From the NCBI GenBank assembly GCA_029861845.1, contig JAOTYM010000010.1, forward strand, positions 1-59,593: DNA of 59,593 nt, written 5' to 3'. Under the pieces are notes generated by a model. The model saw only the letters and a list, made by a program, of their open reading frames with translations. It searched no databases and was not told the origin of the DNA. Below, in pieces: positions 42,337 to 51,911 of the stretch. This stretch comes from Gammaproteobacteria bacterium. Lineage in GTDB: Bacteria; Pseudomonadota; Gammaproteobacteria; Acidiferrobacterales; SPGG2. A program made the position numbers and the translations under genes. Position 1 is the first letter of the stretch. Each line of letters opens with the position of its first letter.

Positions 42337-43095
42337 ATGCCAAGCAACGTCGTTAGAACCAAGCTTGAGAATCGATACGACGAATCCGAGCAGCAAGCAC
42401 GTACTGACCTTGCCGCCTGCTATCGGCTGGCTCAGCGCTTCGGATTCAGCGAAATAATCTGGAATCACATCACCGCCCGCATTCCTGGTCCTGAGAATCA
42501 TTTTCTGCTGCATCAATTTGGATTGCGTTATGACGAGGTGACGGCATCGAATCTACTCAAGGTCGACCAGGAAGGGCGCGTAATTGACGGCCCCGATGAT
42601 ATCAATGTCACTGGTTTTGTTATCCATAGCGGCATCTATAGCGCTCGCAAGGATGTCGCCTGTGTGATGCATACCCATAGCCCAGGTGCGGTCGCGGTAT
42701 CTGCGCTCGGACGCGGACTTATTCCCATGGCCCAGGGTGCGATGATGTTTTACGACAATACTGCCTATCACGACTACGAGGGCCTCTCAACCGACGTGGC
42801 CGAGCGCGAACGGTTGGTGGCCAATCTCGGCGACAAGTGCGCAATGATCCTCAGAAACCACGGTGTGCTGACGGTTGGTCGCAACGTCGCCGAGGCGTTC
42901 ATGCTTATGTACTATTTGGAAGACGCTTGCCGACTGCAGATGCAAGTGCTGTCGAGCGGTGAAAAGCCGCAGCTCCCTCCACCAGAGGTATGTCAACGCG
43001 TGCGTGAACAATACAAGGAGTGTTGGCCCGGTAAATACGAATGGCCTGCCCTCATCCGCCTACTCGATAAAGAAGATCCCAGCTACCGGGACTAG
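42337..43095 (+). CDS. class II aldolase/adducin family protein
   Basis: The 252-residue protein has CYRLAQRFGFSEIIWNHITARIPG, the zinc-binding His of MHTHSPGAVAVS and the third His in MILRNHGVLTVGRNV. Family members include fuculose-phosphate aldolase, 3-oxo-tetronate 4-phosphate decarboxylase and adducins. No sugar kinase is nearby, and the SKxxG phosphate-binding loop cannot be clearly seen, so substrate is open. It starts a plus-strand group with the MttB remnant, kbl and tdh. A good SD (gaggaattt) is present. Confidence 0.88.
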   Translation: MPSNVVRTKLENRYDESEQQARTDLAACYRLAQRFGFSEIIWNHITARIPGPENHFLLHQFGLRYDEVTASNLLKVDQEGRVIDGPDDINVTGFVIHSGIYSARKDVACVMHTHSPGAVAVSALGRGLIPMAQGAMMFYDNTAYHDYEGLSTDVAERERLVANLGDKCAMILRNHGVLTVGRNVAEAFMLMYYLEDACRLQMQVLSSGEKPQLPPPEVCQRVREQYKECWPGKYEWPALIRLLDKEDPSYRD

Positions 43096-43166
43096 AATCC
43101 AATCTGCGCGCCCGTCGTCGCCGCCCATCGAGCAGTAGCTTATTAAAGTCCGAGGAGGCTCACATC

Positions 43167-43427
43167 GTGCGGAGAAACACGCGTCGCGGCGCCCGTCACA
43201 CCTCGGCACGATATGAAAACGCATTTTATGCACCAATGCTGTCGGATTGGCGTAATTTCGAGAGTTGGGAAGCGGCCGGCTCACAGAACGCAACGCAACG
43301 TGCTAACGGACTCTATAAGCGTATACTGGCTGAGTTTGAGCCGCCGCCGTTGGATCCGGCGATCTGCGAGGAACTCGATGATTTTGTCGCGCGGCGCAAA
43401 CATGAAGGTGGGGTTGCCGCCGCCTAG
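43167..43427 (+). pseudogene. trimethylamine methyltransferase (MttB-family) C-terminal remnant
   Basis: The 86 residues match the C-terminus of MttB-family proteins: [24 protein letters not shown], then [25 protein letters not shown] and [10 protein letters not shown]. Full members have about 500 residues. The first dozen residues (RRNTRRGAR) do not fit. A strong SD (gaggagg, 43152-43158) sits eight bases before a GTG, so the stub could still be translated as a microprotein. It is related to, but clearly not a copy of, the intact MttB at 55268. The kbl gene follows 16 bases later. Confidence 0.7.
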
Positions 43428-43443
43428 ACCAGGGTGCCTTGGT

Positions 43444-44634
43444 ATGGATAAAGCATTCCTAGCCCATCTACACAAAGAGACCGATGATCTGCGCGCGGCT
43501 GGACTCTATAAGACCGAGCGCATCATCACCTCACCGCAACAAGCCGCGATTAGCGTACAGGGTGACACCGAGGTGTTGAACTTCTGCGCCAACAACTACC
43601 TCGGTCTCGCTAATCACCCAGTCCTGGTCGACGCGGCCAAGAAGGCGCTTGATCGTTACGGTTTTGGAATGTCTTCGGTACGCTTTATCTGTGGCACCCA
43701 GGAGGAACACAAACAATTAGAAAACCGACTAAGCAGTTTCCTAGGTACGGAGGATACCATTCTGTACTCATCCTGTTTCGATGCCAACACCGGTTTATTC
43801 GAGACCCTGCTAGATGAACGCGATGCGATTATCAGCGATGCGTTGAATCACGCGAGCATTATCGATGGCATTCGGCTGTGCAAGGCGCGCCGACTACGCT
43901 ACGCCAACAACGATATGAAGGAACTGGAAGCGCAGCTCAAGGACAGCCAAGATTGCCGTTTTCGTTTGATCGCAACCGACGGCGTTTTCTCCATGGATGG
44001 CGTCATTGCCAATCTGCCCGCCATATGCGATCTGGCAAACGAATACAACGCTATGATCATGGTCGATGATTCCCATGCCGTCGGGGTTCTCGGTGCGCGA
44101 GGACGGGGAACACCGGAGCATTGGCGCGTCCAGGATCGGATCGATATCGTCACCGGCACCTTGGGTAAGGCATTGGGTGGCGCTTCCGGTGGCTACACAT
44201 CTGCCCGCCAAGAGATTGTCGAATGGCTGCGTCAACGCTCACGGCCGTATTTATTTTCGAACACGCTGGCGCCGGTGGTGGCCGCCACTTCACTGGCGGC
44301 ACTTGACCTGCTTGAAGGTAGTGACACGCTACGAACGCGGCTGATCGAGAACGGCCACTACTTCCGAACCGGTTTGCAGCAGCTTGGTTTTACCCTGGTG
44401 GAGGGCGAACACCCGATTGTGCCGGTGATGCTAGGCGAAGCAGCGCTCGCCCAACAGATGGCAGAACGGTTGCTAAAGCAAGGCATATATGTCATTGGAT
44501 TCTCTTTTCCGGTTGTGCCCAATAATAAAGCGCGAATCCGGGTGCAACTTTCCGCCGCGCATGAGCGAGATCATCTAGACCGAGCTATCGCCGCGTTTGC
44601 CACGGTTGGCCGGGACCTTGGTGTCATCGACTGA
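43444..44634 (+). CDS. kbl: glycine C-acetyltransferase (2-amino-3-ketobutyrate CoA ligase)
   Basis: Starting at the ATG at 43444, the 396-residue PLP enzyme has [57 protein letters not shown] and the PLP Lys in [14 protein letters not shown]. It cleaves 2-amino-3-oxobutyrate with CoA to glycine and acetyl-CoA. It is paired with tdh directly downstream (seven-base gap), the standard threonine degradation route to glycine. The upstream stretch in the same frame is the MttB remnant, not part of this protein. Confidence 0.96.
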   Translation: MDKAFLAHLHKETDDLRAAGLYKTERIITSPQQAAISVQGDTEVLNFCANNYLGLANHPVLVDAAKKALDRYGFGMSSVRFICGTQEEHKQLENRLSSFLGTEDTILYSSCFDANTGLFETLLDERDAIISDALNHASIIDGIRLCKARRLRYANNDMKELEAQLKDSQDCRFRLIATDGVFSMDGVIANLPAICDLANEYNAMIMVDDSHAVGVLGARGRGTPEHWRVQDRIDIVTGTLGKALGGASGGYTSARQEIVEWLRQRSRPYLFSNTLAPVVAATSLAALDLLEGSDTLRTRLIENGHYFRTGLQQLGFTLVEGEHPIVPVMLGEAALAQQMAERLLKQGIYVIGFSFPVVPNNKARIRVQLSAAHERDHLDRAIAAFATVGRDLGVID

Positions 44635-44641
44635 ATACGCA

Positions 44642-45667
44642 ATGAAAGCATTAGTGAAAAAACACAAGAAAGTCGGTATCTGGATGGATGACGTACCGCA
44701 ACCTGGGGTTGGCCATAACGATGTATTGATTAAGGTAACCAAGAGTGCGATTTGTGGTACCGATATTCACATCTATAACTGGGATGAATGGTCACAACGC
44801 ACGATCCCGGTGCCGATGACGGTCGGGCATGAATTCGTTGGCGAAATTGCCGAGATCGGTGGCGAGGTCGCAGGCTTCAAGGCCGGTGATCGTGTTTCCG
44901 GTGAAGGTCACATCACTTGCGGCCACTGTCGTAACTGTCGAGCCGGCAAACGTCATCTTTGTCGCAACACAGTAGGTGTTGGCGTAAATCGACCGGGTAG
45001 TTTTGCTGAATACGTGGCCATCCCCGCCGCTAATGCATTTCGATTGCCAGACGCTATTGGCGATGACATCGCCGCTATCCTCGACCCGCTCGGCAATGCC
45101 ACCCATACCGCGCTTTCATTCGATCTTGTAGGTGAAGACGTGCTCATTACCGGGGCTGGGCCCATCGGTATCATGGCGGTCGCGATCGCCAAGCATGTCG
45201 GTGCTCGTTTCGTGATCATCACCGATGTAAACGATTATCGACTCGAGCTCGCCTCGACGATGGGCGCAACTCGTACGATCAACGTCGAACGCGATAGCAT
45301 CGATGAAGCCATGGGTGATCTTGGCATGAAGGAGGGCTTCGACGTGGGGCTCGAGATGTCCGGCAACCCGCAGGCGTTGCGCGACTTACTACGGGTAATG
45401 AATCATGGCGGTAGAGTGGCGTTACTTGGTATTCCCCCTGGTGAGACGTCAGTAGATTGGGCCCAATTGATATTCAAAGGCCTCCACTTGAAAGGCATAT
45501 ATGGTCGCGAGATGTTTGAAACCTGGTACAAGATGTCATCACTTCTGCAAAGCGGGCTCGACATGGCGCCGATCATTACCCACCGTTTCGCCATCGACGA
45601 TTTCGAGAAGGGGTTCGAGGTCATGCGTACGGGTCAATGCGGCAAGGTGTTGCTAGACTGGGCCTAA
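44642..45667 (+). CDS. tdh: L-threonine 3-dehydrogenase
   Basis: The 341-residue zinc alcohol-dehydrogenase-family enzyme has the catalytic Zn site [16 protein letters not shown] with GHEF, the structural Zn site [15 protein letters not shown], and the NAD motif [10 protein letters not shown]. It oxidises threonine to 2-amino-3-oxobutyrate, which Kbl splits to glycine and acetyl-CoA. The start at 44642 ([17 protein letters not shown]) is canonical. The gene converges on the XRE regulator, leaving seven bases. Confidence 0.96.
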   Translation: MKALVKKHKKVGIWMDDVPQPGVGHNDVLIKVTKSAICGTDIHIYNWDEWSQRTIPVPMTVGHEFVGEIAEIGGEVAGFKAGDRVSGEGHITCGHCRNCRAGKRHLCRNTVGVGVNRPGSFAEYVAIPAANAFRLPDAIGDDIAAILDPLGNATHTALSFDLVGEDVLITGAGPIGIMAVAIAKHVGARFVIITDVNDYRLELASTMGATRTINVERDSIDEAMGDLGMKEGFDVGLEMSGNPQALRDLLRVMNHGGRVALLGIPPGETSVDWAQLIFKGLHLKGIYGREMFETWYKMSSLLQSGLDMAPIITHRFAIDDFEKGFEVMRTGQCGKVLLDWA

Positions 45668-45674
45668 CGTAATG

Positions 45675-46511
45675 TCATAATAGTTTCTTTAGAAAGTCGA
45701 TCACATCCGGCGGTTGTACTACTGCAACTCGAATCAACTCATCGAAATGGTGCGTAAGCACACGGATATGCTCGGTCGAGTTAAAAACAAAATACATGTT
45801 GCCGAGATAGATCGCCACCCGCTTGGGGCCGAAGATGGTGAGCGGCGCCGAGTAACGCTTCGACCCATCGTACAAGAACCAGCGGAAGGTCGGATAAAGC
45901 TCATCCAGCAGCACGATCATCCAGTCTATCTGTGCCCGCCGAGCCTTTGCCGACAGGTTGCCCCACACACCCTCGCCGCGGGTGAACCCTTCGAGTGACT
46001 GAAACGAGCTACAAGCTTCCATATCGGTTTCGGGCCGGCGACTGTAGGCCAGTTGGGCTTCGGTTTGTTCGATACGCGCCTTCGGCACTTGAGTTCCGTA
46101 CTCACCGTACTCATAGCGAATCACTTCCTCCGTCCTAAGCAAATCGGGCAGTGTGGTTGGGACATAGCGGATCTTGTAACCCAACGCCTCCGCCTGCCAA
46201 CGTTGCAGTCTGGCATCACCAGGCAACGCGCTCCCGGCCTCAACCTCTAGTGCCCGCGAAAGCACATCGGTGCCAAGCTGTCCCTCTTGGCTCAAACCCA
46301 AGAGCCAATCGGTACTGACCTGTGCCTTATTGGCAATGGCGGCAATGGTCTCGGCGCGCGGCAATCTATCGTTGGCGTCGGAGAGCAGCTGTGACAACGT
46401 CGAGCGGTCCATGCCGACCGTGGCCGCGAAGGCCGAACGGCTGCGGCCCGATTGTTGGATGACACTAGTCAGGCGCTCCCTAAAAACGCCGACCATTTCG
46501 TGCCTACGCAT
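45675..46511 (-). CDS. XRE-family transcriptional regulator with large C-terminal domain
   Basis: About 278 residues. The N-terminal helix-turn-helix is FRERLTSVIQQSGRSRSAFAATVGMDRSTLSQLLSD, residues about 9-45. The remainder has no recognised domain but contains an aromatic-rich region WMIVLLDELYPTFRWFLYDGSKRYSAP that may sense a ligand. It is divergent from the fatty acid desaturase at 46712 across a 200-base region containing three ACATAG motifs, so it may control that gene. ATG 46511 is chosen; GTG 46523 and ATG 46496 are alternatives. Confidence 0.85.
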   Translation of the reverse strand: MRRHEMVGVFRERLTSVIQQSGRSRSAFAATVGMDRSTLSQLLSDANDRLPRAETIAAIANKAQVSTDWLLGLSQEGQLGTDVLSRALEVEAGSALPGDARLQRWQAEALGYKIRYVPTTLPDLLRTEEVIRYEYGEYGTQVPKARIEQTEAQLAYSRRPETDMEACSSFQSLEGFTRGEGVWGNLSAKARRAQIDWMIVLLDELYPTFRWFLYDGSKRYSAPLTIFGPKRVAIYLGNMYFVFNSTEHIRVLTHHFDELIRVAVVQPPDVIDFLKKLL

Positions 46512-46593
46512 ATAGGACCCCACGCCCTCACAGGGGCGCCTTTTTATAAAGTTAGCATATGTTTTATATAATCAACAAATAGGATCTATTGTT

Positions 46594-46635
46594 ACATAGT
46601 GCGACATAGTGTGCGTATTCCCACGTTGTACATAG
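46594..46635. promoter_or_regulatory. repeated ACATAG(TG) motifs between XRE regulator and desaturase
   Basis: ACATAGTG occurs at 46594-46601 and again at 46604-46611, exactly ten bases apart on the same face of DNA. ACATAG recurs at 46630-46635. Two helical-turn-spaced direct repeats in a divergent regulator/target interval are the usual design of an operator. The surrounding sequence is AT-rich (atgttttatataatcaac, 46557 onward), fitting a promoter. Confidence 0.45.
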
Positions 46636-46711
46636 GGGATTAGTTTGGTAATTATAAGATGCGTGGGGCTCGTGATGTGCACACCCTTCAATAGGTCGCG
46701 GGGACCTAACC

Positions 46712-47635
46712 ATGATTCCAATAGAACGACAAATCCCCCGCGAGTCGGAGCACTATCAAGGACGTGGTTTCGAATGGCCGACGCTTGTGGTCGCCGTTTT
46801 GATTTACGCCGGCTTCGCGGGCTTGACCTGGCACTACCATGCCTTACCGTGGTGGTTGGTGTTGCCAGTGGGTGCTTATTTGGTGGGGTGGCATGGCTCA
46901 CTGCAACACGAGGCCGTGCATGGTCATCCCACCCGCCGGCCCTGGGTGAATGAGCTTCTGGTCTTCCCGAGTCTTTGGCTTTGGATACCCTACCGGGTCT
47001 ACCGTGTTACCCATCTCCAGCATCATGCGACGCCATCGCTCACCGACCCCATCGATGATCCCGAGTCCTACTATCTAACCGCAGAGGCCTGGGAACGCAG
47101 TGGCGCGTTTATGCGCCTCGTCTGGCGTATCAACAACACCTCAGCCGGTCGGTTGTTGATCGGCCCACCTATCGTCGTGACCCGTTTACTCGTCGCTGAG
47201 GTGCAACGTCTTACCCGCGGAGATACGTCAATGGTATCGGCCTGGCTATTGCACGTTGTTTCATGTGGCATCGTGCTATTCTGGGTTTTATCGATATGTC
47301 GGGTACCGCTTATCGATTACCTTATCTTTTTTGTTTACCCCGGTATATCGCTGACGTTGTTGCGCTCGTTCCTGGAGCACCAAGCGCATGACGAACCAGG
47401 GCACCGCACCGTGATCGTTGAATCGAATCCGATCATGTCTTTGCTCTATCTCTATAACAATCTGCATGTGCTACACCATGCCGCGCCCCATGTGCCTTGG
47501 TATCAATTGCCAAGGCATTACCACAAACAACGCGCCGTGTTGTTGGCCAACAATGGTGGCTACCGTTACCGAGGTTATGGCGCGGTAATCGCACGACATC
47601 TGCTGCGACCGAAGGAGCCTGTTGTTCATCCTTAG
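46712..47635 (+). CDS. fatty acid desaturase-family membrane protein
   Basis: The 307-residue protein shows the three His boxes of the di-iron desaturase superfamily: HGSLQHEAVHGH near 68-79, THLQHHAT near 104, and NLHVLHHAAPH near 255. Four to six helices alternate with these boxes. It introduces a double bond or hydroxylates a lipid tail in the membrane. It is divergently transcribed from the XRE gene and followed 41 bases later by the PhnD-like gene. Confidence 0.88.
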   Translation: MIPIERQIPRESEHYQGRGFEWPTLVVAVLIYAGFAGLTWHYHALPWWLVLPVGAYLVGWHGSLQHEAVHGHPTRRPWVNELLVFPSLWLWIPYRVYRVTHLQHHATPSLTDPIDDPESYYLTAEAWERSGAFMRLVWRINNTSAGRLLIGPPIVVTRLLVAEVQRLTRGDTSMVSAWLLHVVSCGIVLFWVLSICRVPLIDYLIFFVYPGISLTLLRSFLEHQAHDEPGHRTVIVESNPIMSLLYLYNNLHVLHHAAPHVPWYQLPRHYHKQRAVLLANNGGYRYRGYGAVIARHLLRPKEPVVHP

Positions 47636-47675
47636 ATTTTGTCGCCAGGCGATTGGTGGCTGATAGGCAACCAAC

Positions 47676-48482
47676 ATGATGATCGCAAGCCTGCCAATGT
47701 ATGATCTCCCGGAGTTGAGGACAGCGACGGACGCGTGGTGGTCGGGAATGGCGGCAGCATTGCGACGCGCTGGTATCGATGCCGTCCCTGCACAACTGAC
47801 CCGGGTCGATCACGTCGCCGCGGTGTGGCGCGACCCAAACCTGCTTTTGAGTCAGACCTGTGGCTATCCACTCGTGCGTGATATGGCCGACATCTTACAG
47901 CCCGTCGCTACCCCCATCTACGACGCGCCGGGTTGTGACGGCCCGAATTATTCCAGCGTGATCGTGGTCTCTGCCGAGCAGTCGGCCGACGATATATCGG
48001 CACTGCGCGGCGGCGTCTGTGCCGTCAACCACCGGGGCTCACAGTCTGGTTACAATTGCCTACGGGCCCTTGTTTCGCCACTGGCCGAGGGCAAACCCTT
48101 TTTTGCGCGCGTGATTGAAACAGGCTCGCATGCACGTAGCTTAGAGACGATCTCCCGCGGCCAAGCCGATGTGTGCGCCATCGACTGCGTCACCCATACC
48201 TTGCTTGCGCGCCATCGGCCACAGGCGCTCGCCAATACCCGCATATTGGCCCACACATCGCACACCCCGGGCCTGCCCTACGTGACCCAGGCGGCGGCAA
48301 GTCTGGATCTCGTCTACCGGCTACGCGAAGGGGTCATGGCCGCATTTACTGATCCAAGTTTGACCAATGTGCGCGCGGCATTGCTACTGGTGGGGGTCGA
48401 GGTGTTGGATGTCAGGAGCTATAAAGGCATCTTGGCCATGGAAGCGGCGGCGCAAGCCCAGGGTTATAAAGAACTCCGCTAA
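47676..48482 (+). CDS. PhnD/SsuA-like substrate-binding protein without signal peptide
   Basis: The 268-residue periplasmic-binding-like fold has SLPMYDLPELRTATDAWWSGM at the start, YSSVIVVSAEQSADDISALRG, VIETGSHARSLETISRGQADVCAID and the C-terminal ALLLVGVEVLDVRSYKGILAMEAAAQ. These are typical of PhnD-family binding proteins for phosphonates or related anions. Unlike usual members it has no signal peptide, and no ABC permease or ATPase lies next to it. It may be a cytoplasmic sensor or an enzyme-like orphan. It sits between the desaturase and hutI. Confidence 0.75.
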   Translation: MMIASLPMYDLPELRTATDAWWSGMAAALRRAGIDAVPAQLTRVDHVAAVWRDPNLLLSQTCGYPLVRDMADILQPVATPIYDAPGCDGPNYSSVIVVSAEQSADDISALRGGVCAVNHRGSQSGYNCLRALVSPLAEGKPFFARVIETGSHARSLETISRGQADVCAIDCVTHTLLARHRPQALANTRILAHTSHTPGLPYVTQAAASLDLVYRLREGVMAAFTDPSLTNVRAALLLVGVEVLDVRSYKGILAMEAAAQAQGYKELR

Positions 48483-48604
48483 AGCCGGCAGCTGTCGGCG
48501 CTGTCTTTAGGTGTCTGTATTTCCCGCGAAGACGTCGGTATATCCCACGCAAGCTCAGCGTCAGGGGCGACGCGCACCTGCCAAGTCATGCACAATAACG
48601 CTCC

Positions 48605-49846
48605 ATGAACGGCCAATCGACACCCAGGCAGTGGGGTGCGCTATGGTTGGATGTAAATCTGGCCACCATGGCATCCATTGTTCCGCAAACCTATGGCGCC
48701 ATCGAAGATGGCGCGCTCGCTGTCAAAGATGATCGAATCTGCTGGCTAGGGTCGCGGCGCGATTTGCCCAAGGAAACGCCGACCGACATACCTATATATA
48801 GATGTGATGGCCGTTGGATTACGCCGGGGCTAATCGATTGTCACACACACCTAGTCTATGGCGGTGATCGCGCCCGTGAGTTTGAGTTACGTCTAACCGG
48901 CGTCAGCTACGAGGAAATCGCGCGCCGGGGCGGTGGCATTCTGTCGACGGTCAAGGCCACACGCGAAGCCAGTGAGCAGGAGCTGGTAGATGCAACGCGG
49001 CCACGCCTGCAGGCACTGATGGCAGAAGGCACCACGACGATAGAGATCAAGTCTGGCTATGGTCTAGATATCGAAACGGAAGCAAAGATGTTGCGCGTGG
49101 CGCGGGCACTGGCAGGTACCAATCCGGTTACGGTTGTCACCACATTTCTGGGCGCACATGCCGTGCCCGCCGAGTACGCAGACTGCTCAGATGATTACAT
49201 CGAGTTCGTTTGCAGTGAGGCGTTACCGGCTATCGCGAAACAAGGGCTTGCGGACGCCGTCGACGCCTTCTGTGAAGACATCGGCTTTTCTCGTTCGCAG
49301 ACCGAACGTGTCTTTCAGGCAGCACAGGCGCTTGGGCTACCAATAAAACTACACGCCGAGCAATTGTCCGATCTCGGTGGTGCCCAGCTGGCAGCACGTT
49401 ATGGCGCATTATCTGCCGATCATCTCGAGTACGTCTCTGAGGAAGGCGTGGCGGCGTTGGCGTCGGCCGGTGTTGTGGCGGTATTGTTGCCCGGTGCGTT
49501 TTATTTTCTAAGAGAATCGAAACGGCCGCCTATCGACCTATTCCGTAAACATCGGGTACCCATGGCGGTGGCAACCGATAGTAACCCCGGCAGCTCACCG
49601 GTGGGCTCGTTATTGCTCATGCTCAACATGGCATGCACACTGTTCGCACTGACACCGGAGGAAGCACTTATGGGTGTTACCGACAACGCGGCCCGTGCCT
49701 TGGGGATGGCGGATACGATTGGAACATTGGAGGTCGGCAAAAAAGCGGACTTTGTCGTTTGGGATATCGACCACCCGGCCGAGCTCGCTTATCGCTTCGG
49801 ATTTAATCCTTGTTATCAAATAGTCAAACACGGACTAACGGTCTGA
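48605..49846 (+). CDS. hutI: imidazolonepropionase
   Basis: The 413-residue amidohydrolase has the metal motif [55 protein letters not shown] and [10 protein letters not shown]. It hydrolyses imidazolone-5-propionate to N-formimino-L-glutamate, the third step of histidine breakdown. The sequence is complete and well conserved. Other hut genes in the window are hutG, hutU and hutH, but they are separated by unrelated genes. Confidence 0.96.
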   Translation: MNGQSTPRQWGALWLDVNLATMASIVPQTYGAIEDGALAVKDDRICWLGSRRDLPKETPTDIPIYRCDGRWITPGLIDCHTHLVYGGDRAREFELRLTGVSYEEIARRGGGILSTVKATREASEQELVDATRPRLQALMAEGTTTIEIKSGYGLDIETEAKMLRVARALAGTNPVTVVTTFLGAHAVPAEYADCSDDYIEFVCSEALPAIAKQGLADAVDAFCEDIGFSRSQTERVFQAAQALGLPIKLHAEQLSDLGGAQLAARYGALSADHLEYVSEEGVAALASAGVVAVLLPGAFYFLRESKRPPIDLFRKHRVPMAVATDSNPGSSPVGSLLLMLNMACTLFALTPEEALMGVTDNAARALGMADTIGTLEVGKKADFVVWDIDHPAELAYRFGFNPCYQIVKHGLTV

Positions 49847-49870
49847 ATAGACAATACGCGAGAAACGGGC

Positions 49871-50662
49871 ATGAACCACATACTGGATCTGGATAGATAC
49901 CCGCTACACCGACTCGATAGTGAGGCGGGACGGGAATTGGTGACAAGCTGCCGAGCGGCATTGAGCGAAAAGGGTATGTTTAATCTTGATGCCCTCGTTC
50001 GGCCCCAGGCGCTAGCCCAATGTGTTGCCGAGATAAAGCCGGTTCTCGATCGCGCCGCGTTCACGCATAGACGAGATCACAATATCTATTTCCGCGACGA
50101 CATTTCGGACATTGCGCCCGACCACCCAGCTCTGCGGCGTTGTGAAACGATCAACCATACGGTCTGTGCGGATCAGATCCCGGATAGCGTCGTCTGCCAG
50201 CTATATGAGTGGACGCCCTTGATTGAATTTCTGGCTGCGACCATGCAAAAACCGCGACTCCACCTTATGGCCGATCCGCTTGCTCGGGCCAATGTCCTCG
50301 CCTATCGTGCCGGTGAAGCGCTCAATTGGCATTTTGATCGGTCGGAGTTTACGACAACGTTGTTATTGCAATCCCCCGAACTCGGCGGCGAGTTTCAATA
50401 TCGTAACGACCTCCGATCCGAGAGCGACCCGAACTACGACGGCGTGGCACGGTTGCTGGCAGGTGCAGATCAGAAAGTTGAGACGCTGCCGCTTTCGCCT
50501 GGAACGCTGAATGTGTTCAAGGGTAGATACACGGCACATCGCGTGACGCCCGTACAGGGCGAACGCGAACGCATGGTCGCCGTGTTTTGCTACTACGAAC
50601 GGCCGGGTGTCGTATTCAGCGACGATGAGCGTATTGGTTTCTACGGTCGCGCCGGGGCCTAG
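49871..50662 (+). CDS. 2-oxoglutarate/Fe(II)-dependent oxygenase-like protein
   Basis: The 263-residue protein has the HxD pair in LNWHFDRSEFTTTLLLQ near residue 158 and a distal His in GRYTAHRVTP followed by Arg-containing ERMVAVFCYYERPG, the facial triad and co-substrate Arg of the family. The N-terminus is helical. It lies between hutI and the M24 gene on the same strand (24 and 10 base gaps). A hydroxylating role on a histidine-related substrate would be inference from context only. Confidence 0.85.
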   Translation: MNHILDLDRYPLHRLDSEAGRELVTSCRAALSEKGMFNLDALVRPQALAQCVAEIKPVLDRAAFTHRRDHNIYFRDDISDIAPDHPALRRCETINHTVCADQIPDSVVCQLYEWTPLIEFLAATMQKPRLHLMADPLARANVLAYRAGEALNWHFDRSEFTTTLLLQSPELGGEFQYRNDLRSESDPNYDGVARLLAGADQKVETLPLSPGTLNVFKGRYTAHRVTPVQGERERMVAVFCYYERPGVVFSDDERIGFYGRAGA

Positions 50663-50672
50663 GACCAACCCG

Positions 50673-51878
50673 ATGACCGACGAAGTGCGGGCCCACGACC
50701 GACACGATTCGGTAGCGGTCGATATCGGTGCGCTCAGGCGAGAGCGACTCGCTCGGCTGCGCAGTGTTCTAAAACAAGCTGACGTCGCGGCCGCCCTTTT
50801 CCTAGATCCCATCAACATCCGTTATGCGACAGACGTCAGCAATATGCAGGTCTGGTGTCTCCATAACCCGACCCGCTATTCGTTCGTGGCCACGGACGGG
50901 CCGGTTGTCCATTTTGAGTTCGTGAGCTGCGAGCATCTGGCCCGCGGCATCGACACCATAGACGAGGTCCGTCCCGCCATCGCTTGGACCTATCTAATGT
51001 CGGGGCCTGAATCGCAGGCCCGAGCTGCTGCGTGGGCAACAGAGATCGCCGATCTCGTTGTTCGACATGGGGGTGGTAATCGCCGGATGGCGGTGGATCG
51101 GCTCGATTTTGTCGCCTTCTTGGCATTACAGAAGCTCGGGATCGAAACCATAGACGGTCAGGTACTGGCGGAACAAGCGCGGGCGATCAAAACGCGGCAA
51201 GAGCTCAATGCGATTCGCAATGCCATTGCCGCCTGCCAAGCGTCGGTGCAGGCAATGCAGACGGTCATGCAACCAGGTATGATGGAACGTGACTTGTGGT
51301 CGGTGCTGCATCAACAGAACATCGCATCGGGTGGTGAATGGATAGAGACCCGACTATTGGCGTCGGGGCCACGCACCAATCCGTGGTATCAAGAATGTTC
51401 GGACCGTATAATCGAAAAAGGCGATCTGGTGACGCTGGATACCGACCTCATCGGGCGTTATGGCTACTCATGCGATATTTCTCGAACCTGGCGGGCCGAT
51501 GGTGAGATGGCGAACGATCAACAACGCAGGACTTACGCCCATGCCTACCGCCACCAGAACCGATTGATGGATCTCATTGGTCCTGGGGTAACGTTGGGAG
51601 ATCTGGCAGCGCGTATTGGTGAGCCACCCAAAGACCACCACGTGTACAGCTGCCTAGTGCATGGCATTGGCATGTGTGACGAGTATCCCGTCGCCTTTTG
51701 GACCAACCAGAAAGGCCGTTACGACGCGACCATTCTGCCCGGCATGACACTTTGTATTGAAAGCTATTTAGGACCCAGCCATGCAGCAGAAGGGGTCAAA
51801 CTCGAGGAACAAGTGCTGATTACCGATACCGGGGTACAAGTTCTAAGTAGCCTACCGTTTGAACAAGATTGGCTTTGA
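50673..51878 (+). CDS. DddP-like M24 metallopeptidase-family protein, intact
   Basis: The 401-residue protein has an N-terminal creatinase-like domain and a C-terminal M24 barrel. Metal ligands are at about Asp256, Asp258 and Asp268 (LDTDLIGRYGYSCDIS), His330 (HGIGMCDEYP), Glu363 and Glu378-379 (KLEEQV). GGEWIETRLLASGPRTNPWYQE and the Asp six after His330 match the DMSP lyase DddP, whose catalytic base Asp377 lies in the same motif. The protein could be a DddP relative or a peptidase-type hydrolase. It starts ten bases after the 2OG gene. A deleted copy lies at 34183-35204. Confidence 0.82.
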   Translation: MTDEVRAHDRHDSVAVDIGALRRERLARLRSVLKQADVAAALFLDPINIRYATDVSNMQVWCLHNPTRYSFVATDGPVVHFEFVSCEHLARGIDTIDEVRPAIAWTYLMSGPESQARAAAWATEIADLVVRHGGGNRRMAVDRLDFVAFLALQKLGIETIDGQVLAEQARAIKTRQELNAIRNAIAACQASVQAMQTVMQPGMMERDLWSVLHQQNIASGGEWIETRLLASGPRTNPWYQECSDRIIEKGDLVTLDTDLIGRYGYSCDISRTWRADGEMANDQQRRTYAHAYRHQNRLMDLIGPGVTLGDLAARIGEPPKDHHVYSCLVHGIGMCDEYPVAFWTNQKGRYDATILPGMTLCIESYLGPSHAAEGVKLEEQVLITDTGVQVLSSLPFEQDWL

Positions 51879-51911
51879 TCTGCTGATGGTACGAGATCTG
51901 GGAGAACTGCA

